A DNA stretch of 64,000 bases from Pollenia angustigena (taxonomy: Eukaryota > Arthropoda > Insecta > Diptera > Polleniidae), in assembly GCA_930367215.1 (NCBI GenBank), contig OV884056.1:93011285-93075284 (forward strand), in the 5' to 3' direction. Both the position numbers and the translations under genes were made by a program. Shown here piece after piece: positions 36,601-48,600 of this stretch (the first letter of the stretch is position 1; each line of letters begins with the position of its first letter). The notes under the pieces were generated by a model, which worked only from the letters and a program-made list of their open reading frames with translations, made no database searches and was not told where the DNA came from.

Positions 36601-39600
36601 TGTCAAAGTTTGTATACAAACTGGTTCTTTATGTAAACAAACCTGTTTTTTTTAAGTAGCAATATTTTTGACAACCCGACCACAGAAGCATTGTAGTTGT
36701 AGATTTGACCTCACCTTCTAGTCAATTCGCCTTGTAGAATGCCTTTTAGAATGCTCTCATAATTACGGTAACGAGATCAAAAAAATAATTATTTTGCTTT
36801 TGCTTGTGCAAAAAAAAAACAACACAAAAAATTTTACTCCTTCTCTAATCCCTGCTCATAGAAGCGAATATGTATCATTAAGCTTAATGATGCACAGTTT
36901 GCTTATCGTTTACGCATCGATAGCTTTTTGAACCATTTGGGAATGAAAACATTTAAGCAGTTCAGTGTCTGGTCCAAATTGCCCAGCGAAAGAACAAATG
37001 TAAAATATCGTAGCGCTTTTGTAACATCCAACAACATCATACACACTACTTCTGTTAGATTTTATAAGAGAGTAAAGATATTTTGCATTCGCTCTTTCGC
37101 TGGGCCATTTGCAGCAAACAGTGAACTCCACTTTTGTAAAATTCTACACGGCTGCATTTTAAAATGCAAGACTATTGTGTAATTGTTTTGCAACTCACCC
37201 ATTTATTTAGTTGAGCATCTCAGAACTTTAGACGCAATAATTTAAAACTGAACTTTCAAAGTTCAAAATTAAATTATGAACCTTTTATGGGATATTTTTA
37301 AGAGACCCAACAATAGAATGCAAAAGAGACAGAGCTTTAAGATATTAAAATCGTAAAACTTTGTTAAAGAGTATTAAAGGCCAGTTTACACGGTAATACA
37401 ATGTATTACGACATTGCAAAAAATTATGTAGAATGAGAAAAATCTTATCATTTAAAAGCAAAATGTATTGAGTAAGAGAGAATACGAATACAAAATCTGA
37501 AAAGCGGTCGTTAAATGATTTTTTTCTAAACCATTTTAGAAACTTGTGTATTCTCATCACATCAGAGATGTATTTTAACAGAGTATATTGAAGGTGGTAG
37601 CATTTTTGTACAATTACAAAAACAACTAAAATCAACTCATGTTGTTTTTGAAAAAATTTAAAACTGCAACCATCTGATATTTTGTTATTATTTTTGATTT
37701 TACTTATACCATCCGTGTAAACATGAATTTTACTTACAAAAGATTTTTATTTTTTTCTTGTGAATAAGGTAAACAGAAATGAAAGAAAATGTTAAACATT
37801 TTGAAGAAAATGTTAAACATTTTGATTAAAATGTAAAACATTGTGAAGAAAATGTGAAACATTTTGATGAAAATGTTGAGCATTTTAAAGAAAATGTTGA
37901 CCATTTTGAAGAAAATGTTAGGCATAAATAATGGGGGCGGATTTTATGCTGCAATAACACGTTCAAGTTTTTTTACATATACTGCTTGTCAAAATTCACA
38001 AACATCGAAAACTGTGAAGCAGGCTGACAAAATTTTAAAGCAATTTATATTCAAGATGTCATCAGGAATTCTGGCGGCAGAATATTTATAAAGAAAAGCA
38101 AAAAATTTGCTCATTAAAATTGCCATCAGCTGTTTTTTTTGACACAATTGCAAAGCAAATTAGTGAAGTGAAAAGTGTAAATAAAACTGTAAATGTATTG
38201 AAACTTGATACAAAATTTGAAAGCATACTTGATCGTGGGACCCCCAAATTAAAGATTTTGCAAGAAATTGATTTTTAAAAGAGTTCAAAAAATTTGACGA
38301 CAGTGAATACTGACTTTTAGATTTAATAAAATTTTCAATATTTTATAATATAAAAAGGAATTTTTATTAACTTTTTCAAAAAAAAAAAAAAAAAACACCG
38401 AAGGTCATTAACATTTTAAACAATTATACTGAAGAGGAGGAACTTGTGGGAGGACACTATTTAGGATGTTACTATAAAGGCTACGTGAAGGGAGATGATC
38501 AATCAGCCGTGGCCGTATCACTCTGTCATGGCATGGTAAGACTTAAAAAGTTCTTTCATAAATTAAAATAAATATCTAAATATGTTTTTAAAATTCTGCA
38601 AACTCTTTAAATTGTAAGTTATCAAGAAATAGTTTAAAGAACACACCCAACTTGTAAAACAAGAAAAACAAAACAAATTTTCATAAATATTTATATTTTA
38701 CACTATAATTCATTAAATCACATGCACACATACATCTGTACATAATTAAAGTTTTTGCAATAATTCAATTATTCTTTAATTTATTTCTATAAATTCTCTC
38801 TCTCTCTCTCTCATTAACTCTACCATTTAGACTGGTTACATTAAAACAAGTTTTGGCTCTCTACTGATACAACCGGTCAATAATCAAACAAACGATTTGT
38901 TTAATGCCTCCGCAACGTCTGAGATTTTACACAAAATATGGCGTCACTCAAGACGCAATGCCAGACATGCTGTCTCCGCACTTGACCTCGATTTAAAAGA
39001 AATCGAACAGAGTCTCTTGCCCAAATTACATCGCAAGAAACGCGATTACGATCACAATATTTTCACCATTGAACTTTTGGTGGCTGTCGATCGCACGATG
39101 AAAGAATTTCATAAAGACGACTTGACTTCGTACATTCTGACATTGATATCGATTGTATCGAATATTTTTGCCGATGCCAGCATTGGCAATTCCATTCACA
39201 TTTCGTTAGCGAACATTTTGGTCTTGAATGAGTTTAAACGTCATCGTAAAAGAGGTGGACAAACGACAGCATCGCAGACATTGAAAGAGTTTTGCCTGCA
39301 TGTGGAAAAACGTGGTTATCATTACGATACGGCCATGTTAATAACAAGGTAAGTGACGAAATTGGGAGGTGGGAAAGGGGAAAGGTTGGTAGGTAACGTA
39401 TGTAGTAGGTATTGGGAGTGCATTTGCAGTGTGTGCATTTGCAGTGTGTGCATTTGCAGTGTGTGCATTAAAATTATGGACATAGTTTACCTTCAATGGA
39501 TTTATGAAATATTAAACAAGACATAATAAATAAAAACAGAAAACAAGTACAAGTAAATATTAATAAATATGGCCTAAAATAATATTGAATATTTAAATAA

Positions 39601-42600
39601 CTTAATAAATTATGAGTATTGTAATAATGCCAAGATCTGTGGCATTCGAATGTTATGAAGAGGGCAGGCGTTTTGCACTAAGTGAACAAAATTAAATTCA
39701 GATATTTCAAAACTGAAAAATACTGTTTAAGCATCAACTGCTTTGTAAAGTTATTAAGCGGCCCAGCAGATCTCGGAATCTTCATTCAAACAAAAAAGAC
39801 TTAATGCAATATTTTCGATTTATACATACTAGACCCAAAATGTATACGATAGTGTCGTTGTCACAAACAAATACTGAAAGGAAGTGAAGACAAACAATGG
39901 CGGGTATATTTCGTTAATCACTCGTGTATTTTAAATTTTAAGGCTGCAATCTATTCGATTGGCTCCGTATAGACTCTGTCCTTAACATGGCCCTACAAAA
40001 AATAATCCAGTGGTGTTAAATGACACGATCTGGCGGGCCAATCAACTGCTGATGTTTGTGAAATAATGCGATCGGGAAATTTGGTTTGCAATAAATTGAT
40101 CGTTTCATTGGCTTAAAGACGAAATTCTTAATAGCGGTATCAGAAGGACGTTTATGTTGTCCAAAAATATCACGAATTTTACGAAATTGGAACTTTAGCA
40201 GAACCACCATTTTCATAGTGTGTTTTAATTATTTTAATGCGATTTTCGAGCGAAATTGAATTCATTTTAACAATTGCCAACAATTGTCAAAACTATCATG
40301 TTGTTGGTCTTGCCACAATTAAAAAACAAAGTTCTTCTTAAAAATCCTGATAGAATGCATATGGTCAGACTTAAAATTTAGGGTACCTTTTAAGATATGA
40401 AACTGGTACTTTTAAATTGGTAAAAACGGATTTAAAGTGGTACTTTTTCTCTATTCAATTAACTTGATATCTGTATAGACTATAGCCCTCATTAACATAC
40501 AGTATAAAAAAAGCTGGTACTCTTGGTACTTTGTTACATTTGGTACTTTTTCTCTTTTATACAAATTTGGTAGAGAGATAGCATACGACCCAGATTAAAA
40601 TGTAGGGTACCTTTTATGATGTTAAAAACGGAAAAAATTGGTACTTTTTACTTTTAGATAAGTTTGGTATAGAGATTACATTGGACGGAATATACATATT
40701 TATACACCCCTGCTTTTCGTGTGGACAGTCGATTGCCAAAGAGTATTGAGTGCTCCAATTACATATGTATATGTATATATGTTGGGGAAAAGTAAAAATT
40801 CCTGTAATAAAGTTAACATAAAATACGTTAAGATGTAAAAAGTTACGTATGTACATTAGAGCGACTCACCAAAAAAAGTGCTCGATGTACCCTCCTAAAA
40901 ATGAACCTTGGACTTTTTTAAGATGACATTTTGAATATTTCGGCTCCAGCTTTGACCTCTCGTGAGCTGGACCAGTTTGAAAAAGGGTCTATTTTTGCAT
41001 GTTTTGTTAATTTAAGAATATGTTTCCTTACCAACATATACAAATTGGGTATCGTAAGAGATGTTTTTTTAAGGCGCGTCCAACTGTGTATACAATTTGT
41101 CCAAGGACGATCATCCACGTCCTTTTTTTTAAGGATTTTCTGTAAAAAAAACGGTTTTTGAATTTTTTGTTCGGGGTTGTTTGTAATAAAAGTGCCAAAT
41201 TAACATATTTTATTCTTTAGTCGATTTAATTAAACACGTGTCTCAGCTTTTTTTGAAAATCGTGCTAGTTCGCGTTTTGGCAAAAATGCAACGGTGTGGC
41301 AACCCTTCGTTTAAAATAGGGCAATATGGGTATCAAATTTTATCCTTTGGCAAGTATATCATCTTTGTATGTAAATATTTTAGATTTTTGCAAATTAGAT
41401 GCATTTTACACGGGGATCTGGAATATATATATAAATGCAGTTTTGTAGTAACTTTAATATGATACCGGATTTAGTTTCTAGATCATGTATGGATGAAAAT
41501 AGGACTAAAGAAAGAAAAAAAGAAATGATCCATTTTTTTATTATTATTTATTTATTTTAATTTAGTTGTATCCTAGCAAAACAAGATAATTATCTTATAA
41601 ATGAAAGTGCTAGGGAGTAAGATCAAACTTATACAGTATATAACTAAGGAAATTAAAAAGAAATAATATTAAAATAATAACATAACATTAAAAAAAAACA
41701 GAGAAATAGAAAACAGCATCAGACTGGATAGTCAGTGATGAGACATAGTAAAACTGATTTATTACATAATGCAAACTCCTTTTTAAACGCATTTGCATTG
41801 CCTAAGCGTTGCATATAATTCGGAAAAGAATTCCAAAGACTTGTGAAAAATTGTCGATGTGACAGAAGACTCTTATATCTTTGTTGAATAATCTTCCTTC
41901 CACGGTTAGATCTAGCAAATTGAATCCTACTGAACAAATATATAGGCTGCTTAGAGGTAATAATCTTATGTAAAAATAAAAGGCATTTAAGTTTCAAGAG
42001 GTTATCAAACTTAATTTGAAATATCTGATACAAGTAGAGTGAAATGTGGTCACGACGCCTTTTGAGAAATACGTATCTTGCAATATTGTTGTAAGCTAAC
42101 TTGAGTTTTTGTTGAGTTTTCGTTGATCGTCACTGTCACAGTTCGGACAGAAAATTATTACTTTCTAAGTACTGATTGATTTGTTTTGCTATGAGGTTTT
42201 CCATGACTTTCGATAGGAACGGAAGAATGGCAATCGGCCTGAATTCACTGTTGGTTTTAGGAATAGGGATTATTTTAGATTGTTTCCATGCAACGGGAAA
42301 AGTAGACTTCATGAGAATAGAATTGAATAAATATGTATAGTAGTCGAACAGCACCACGGAATATTTGAAAATTAGTTTTCGTGAGATTTTCATTAATATA
42401 GAACTTATTGTCCGAGCTGAGACCAATGTGACGCAGGCAACAACGAGGTAATTTTCAAATATAAGGAGCTTATGCAAAGATTTTTTTCTGTATTGAAAAA
42501 TTTTGAAAACAAAAACAAGTACTGTCTGGAGTGTATTACTTTGAATGATTGTTCCCTTACAACACTATTTAAAATGTGCGGCGAACAGTAACGCATAGCA

Positions 42601-45600
42601 TTTGTCATTGTGGTTTTATACAAATGTTTGGTAAACACATTTGATTGTTGTGTGTTTGGTTTGAAATACATTTATGCAGGGCTTTACTACATACTTAGAT
42701 TATTCAATCATTTTCAGGCCTTTTTAATCACACGTATATGTTGCGGACACGTAAAGGTTGCGGGCGGATTCCATAGTCGGAAGTTACAACAAATACGTTA
42801 ACGCATGTGGCGTTGAAATATGTTAAAAAAACCAGAACATTTTTCAAAGTTTATTATGATATGTGCGTTTTGTATAAAAATAGAAAAATAAAACATTGTA
42901 TGCGTCGCTGGAAAGTTCGTTCTGTCAATAAACATAAATAAAAAACGACAAAACTTAAGCACCCCGTAACTCAACAAATAAATATCATATAAAAAATATT
43001 TGGCACACACATTCATATTTACTTATGCCCAATATAAAAGGTTTTCGTCAAAAAAATGTTTTTGGCATCCGCTACACGAATACTGCCTCATATGTAAAAA
43101 TAAGCTTAATAAATAATCGAAACATTTATTCGAATAAAAATATTTAAAACATTTTTTTTTTTTTTCTACTTTCACTTTAGAGATCAAATTTGCCGCAAGG
43201 AACGCGAAACCAAATGTGACACTCTGGGTCTGGCTGAATTGGGTACTGTGTGTAAACGAAAGTCGTGTTCCATAGTGCAAGACAACGGATTGCCAGCCGC
43301 ATTCACGATAGCACACGAGTTGGGTCATATGTAAGTAAAGCCTAGAGTACACGGAATGTAAAAAGTGACATGGGCATGTGGTTCTGACGTAATTTTGACG
43401 TCATTATAAAGCTACAATGGCCATTGTGTGATGACGTCAAAATTTCCACATGCGCATGTGCTTTGTCACATTTAGTGTACTCTTGGCTTAAGTACCATAT
43501 AACTCCTTAGTGATTTGATAAAAAAAAAATCATTTTATTTAAAATAGAAACTTCATTAGTCTGATAACATGACACAATTTAATGATTTTTTTAACTTTAA
43601 AGTTTAAATATGCCTCACGATGACGATGATCGTTGCAAACAATTTAATAAGCCGGGATTAAAGAGAAAACTTCATATCATGTCTAGTGTAATGGGCGACG
43701 ATATACATCCTTGGTCTTGGTCAGATTGTTCGCGACATTATGTTTCTGAATTTTTAGAGTAAGTTTCTTAATAGTTGATTTCTAAGCTTTCAAAAATTTA
43801 ACTAAATTTATTTTTTTTTATACCACAGAAAAGAAGATGTCACCTGCCTTGAGGATACACCCACCAAATTCATACGCAATGACAATACCCGATTACCCGG
43901 TGAAATCTACTCACTCGACCATCAATGCAAGCTTATACATGGCAATCAGTCACGTTACTGTCACATCGAGGGTGATTGCAAACGTTTGTGGTGCAAAACG
44001 TACGACTCCAACTCAGCTTGTCGTTCCAGTAATTTACCCTGGGCCGATGGTACGCCCTGCAACAATAATTTCTATTGGTGTCAAAAGGGCGAATGTTTGC
44101 CGCGTGAAGGTCATATTCGTAAAGTAATTAACGGTGGCTGGGCACCCTGGAGTCCGTGGAGCCAATGTAGTTTGACGTGTGGTGGTGGTGTGCAGGAGAG
44201 CCGCCGTGAGTGCAATAGTCCGTTGCCGAAGAATGGCGGTAAATATTGTTCGGGTGCCAGAAAAAAATATCGTTCGTGTAATACTTATAATTGTCCGCCG
44301 GGTTCTATGGACGCCAGAGAGCAACAGTGTTACCAAATGAATGGCAGAGATTTTGGCATTAGCGGTATTGGACCGCATACGAAGTGGATACCTAAATATG
44401 GATGTGAGTAAGGGCAATGGTGTTGTTGATATTTAAATTTTTGATTTAAAATGGGAAACGGTATTAACATTTAAGAAAATTTTTTATAACTAAATCGAAT
44501 TCACTTCATTTTCACATTCACACTTATTTACATCGCCATCATTTTTAAAGCCATCTATCATTTCATAGTCATTGCCAACTTAGAATTGCCTGATATTTTA
44601 TTTATTAATTTTTAAATAATAAAACTTTTTATACTCTTTTAAAAAGGCATTTATTAGATCGGAATTTTCTGATTAAATGTCATGCACGATTCTGTCAATC
44701 AGCTACTATAAAAAAATAGTATCATTATGAATTTTGCATTTAATATTTGTAGTTATGAATGTGCATAAGTCTGTATCGAAGGGTAGGTATTTATGGGTCG
44801 ATTACGGATGACGACTGAACTGAAATTTTGCATTTTTTAACATGAGTGGCGATGCCTGATTTCGCTGCTGCCCACTCGACTTCAGTTGATTTGCTATCCA
44901 TAATCGACCTATCAGTTTTCCATTCTTCGAAAACTCCCCAAATGTTAGTGAAAATAATGTCATTGTTTTTGTTCTTCTTCTATGTCATAGTCATTGTCAC
45001 AAACAAACTTATATTTGTATATTAATTGTCATTGTTTTAAGAGTTATAGTCATTGTGGACTTAATTCAGTTTAAAAATAAATTTTACTACGGCTACGACA
45101 ATGTGACTAAGCGCAAAATAAACCACACAAATCGCTTGCAGACAAAAATTTTAAGCATGTTTGTAGAAAAATTAAAAAATGATTAATATTTGTCAGACAT
45201 GTTGGATATATGTATGTCAAACTTTTTTTTGGTGTCTTGTGCTAAATGTAATCAAAAAAGGTAAAAGTTCACATTAGCTTGCCAACACATTAAACCCCAC
45301 TTGCTTTTGCTGGGCTTAATGTGTTGGTTAACTTATGTGAACTTTAGTTTTTTTTTGCACAAGGGGGTAATTCTTTAAGTAGCTATGTTTGCCCCAAAAC
45401 AGCTCATTGGTCAAACCACTCTTTACTCCAAATTCTTTGTCTTTCTTTTATATTTCTCCTCAGTTAAAAAAATAAATAAGCAAAATTTCCGCAGCACTAT
45501 CGTCGTGTCGTCTTCATTCATTAAAAACAAAAAAACGCAAAATTAATGTTTATACGAAGAATGTTTGTGTTGTTTATTTGCAACCAGAAACAGAAACAAA

Positions 45601-48600
45601 GTGTGTGTTTGCCAAGCCTTAAAGTCAATTCAACCGTGAAGTCCGAACAAAAAAAATTTATATATATTTCGACGTCTCTGGTTTTGAGACAGAGAGAGAA
45701 GATATTTTTTACGCTCAACTTTCAGCAGCGTTCCGATTTTTATTTTATACATTATCCCCAATTTACGATTTTTATCCCGATTTTTATTTTATACAATATC
45801 CGAAAATAGCTGTTTTCTTATTTCCAAAAATACCCACAAGTCCTATTTAACATATATTTATTTAATTATATAAATTCATTTGTTTAATATTATTAAAACT
45901 AATTTTATTTGTACTTTTAGTTAAAAAATCCGCTATTTCGGGTAAATTCCCAAAACTGAGAACGTTGACCCTCTGCTTAAATTGGTTTTTTTATGTTTTT
46001 TCTGGACAAACATGAACTGAGTTGCCAATAGATTAAATTTTTTAATACAAAGTTCGCTTAACTAACATTTAAAAAAAAAAAAAAAATTTAAACTTTGTTT
46101 TTGTCTTAAATGCAAGTTAACAAACGGGAAGTTTGTGATTGTCAAATAAAATTGTAATTGATCATCTTGTTTCATCCATTATTAACACACAATCTTTGAA
46201 GATAATTTACAATATATAGTTGACAGCAACAACAACAAAAAAGCAATAACATATATATAATCCTTCGCCGAAGTACCTAGCAAAACTATTAGATTTTATG
46301 CAAATATGGCAACTTTGATTTTCCAGACTTGTTTTCCGAAATTAGTTAATCGTGATGCAGAAAATTCTCAGTAAAAAACACGAATTATTCCAACTTTAGT
46401 CGTAGACATTGCCGAAGCCATAGTTGAAATCACAGTCAAACTCGTTGTCGTCGTCATAATTTTAGTTATTTTTATAGACATCCCAACAAACACGACGGTT
46501 GGATTCAAATTTGAATTTTAATTCAATTCAATTTCAATTTATTGCAGGTAATATAAAAATGGTAAAAATGGCAAACGTTTGAAAATTATTTGAAAATCAT
46601 AGCATTCTCAACAAAAAAAGGAAATTATTTTCAAATCAAGAAATGCAATTATTTTCGAATTGCCTTCAAACGTTATTCTGAAATGTTTTTCAAATGTGGA
46701 TTGTATGTTATGCAATGTGGAACATAAGTGAAAACTAATTTATTATTTTCTTAAGTTAAATTCTTGGAAAGGCAAAATACTAGGCTCTTTTTATTTTGAG
46801 GATTTCATGGCTCTTCATAGCACCGTGATTGTACAGTTAACTTATAATTTCTTCATTTTCGTGTTTTATTTTTAATATATGCATTCTAACTCATTGTACT
46901 TAGTTTTTTATTCACATAGAATAAATTTTTAATATTTTAAGCAAATTTCGATCTACCAAAGGTTAAAATACATTTTTGGTTTAAGGATTGATGTTTGACT
47001 ATTGACGTCAGCAGTCATCGATGGCTGCGAATGTAAGACGGCAAATCCATCTGAGGACATCGAGTGGTTGCGATCAAAACATGTCATGGTAACCTGCCGG
47101 CCAGGGTTAGAGCCCCGGCCACAATCAAATATGAAAGATTATCAATAACAATATTAATTAATTTTTATGTTGTAAAATTCCTTTCTTCATAAAAATAATT
47201 TAATGAAAATTAAATTTGATGAACTTAAGCCTAATTAAAAATATTAAAAATTTTGATAAGAAACTATAAATAGTTTAATAAAATAACGACAATTCTAATT
47301 AGAAATTAAGAAATTAACAAGAAATAAAGGTTTTCAAAAGCGATTTCACTTCACTTTATAATATAAAGAATTATGTAGTTTCTTTGTCGATCTGTTAATG
47401 GTTCTTAACCACCATTTGATTTTATTTTAAATCAGGCTCAATCAAGTTCATCAAATTTAATTTTCATTAAATTATAATAATGAAGGAAGGGATTTTACAA
47501 CATGACATTTATTAAAAATTATTTTCGATAATTTTTATTCTTGGCAAACGAGGGATTGATTCCAGAAAGAATTTACATGTTTCGAGAATACCCACATTCT
47601 CGTCATCAGAGTGTATGTAACTTTACCCCTTCCGCCACTGTCGCGGCTGTCCGTCTATAGTCAACGTCAATCTTTTTTAATTAATTAAATTTTGGTAGAT
47701 CGAAAATTAAAAGTTTATTTATAATTTTTCTTTAATTTTAAAACACATTAAACTTTAATCGGCATTATTAAATGTTTACATTATTTTTCGCTTAGTATAG
47801 CCAAGTTCATTTTTGATTTGAGAATAACACTAAAGGCATATTTCAGCAATTGTATTTAAATATCAATTCATATTTAAATATAGATTTGCATATAATTTTG
47901 TTTTGGTTTTAACATGAAAAACATAAATTGATATTTAAATATCGGGTGATTTTTTAGCTATTATCTTTTTGGCAACACTGGCTTAAACCGCTGACGCACG
48001 TTTCGTGTTTTGTTTTACTGTCAAACATCTTCAGTTTGGTCTATAATTTAACCATTAATCGCCTTACAAACGAACAATGCTTGCAAATTATTGAATTTTA
48101 TTATCAAAATGCGTGCTCTGTTAAGAAAGTTCATCGCGCGCTTCTTGTGTTCAGCGACAAAGCTTATTTTTGGCTCAATGGGTACGTTAATAAGCAGAAT
48201 TGTAGATTTTGGAGTGAAGATCAGCCAGAAGCATTGCAAGAGCAACCAATGCATCCAGAAAAAGTCACAATTTGGTGCGGTTTGTGGACTGGTGGCATCA
48301 TTGGACCGTACTTCTTCAAAGATGATGCGAATCGTAACGTAACTGTGAATGTTGAGCGCTACCGTGAGATGATATCCAACTTTTTTTTGCCCAAAATGCA
48401 AGAGCTTGACTTGCATGACATGTGGTTTCAACAAGACGATGCCACATGCCACACAGCATGCTTAACAATGGACTTTATTCGGTGAACATTTTATTCCACG
48501 TTCGGGACCGGTCAATTGGCCGCCTAGATCGTGCGATTTAACGCCTTTGACTATTTTTTGTGGGGCTATGTTAAAGCTCATGTCTATACACACATGCCCG

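Noticed and set aside
37785..37920. CRISPR-like array
   Set aside because: The 21-bp repeats are contiguous without unique spacers; it is a coding-type tandem repeat. No CRISPR array exists in the window.
37734..38091. Host exon encoding the repeat ENVKHFE / KKMLxIL
   Set aside because: Stops inside the repeat frame, shifts between the following open pieces and a poly(A) tail point to a retrocopy rather than an exon.
44034..44417. 127-codon minus-strand frame
   Set aside because: Antisense shadow of ADAMTS exon 8 (TSP1 and disintegrin-like coding sequence).
48048..48452. 134-codon minus-strand frame
   Set aside because: Antisense shadow of the mariner transposase.
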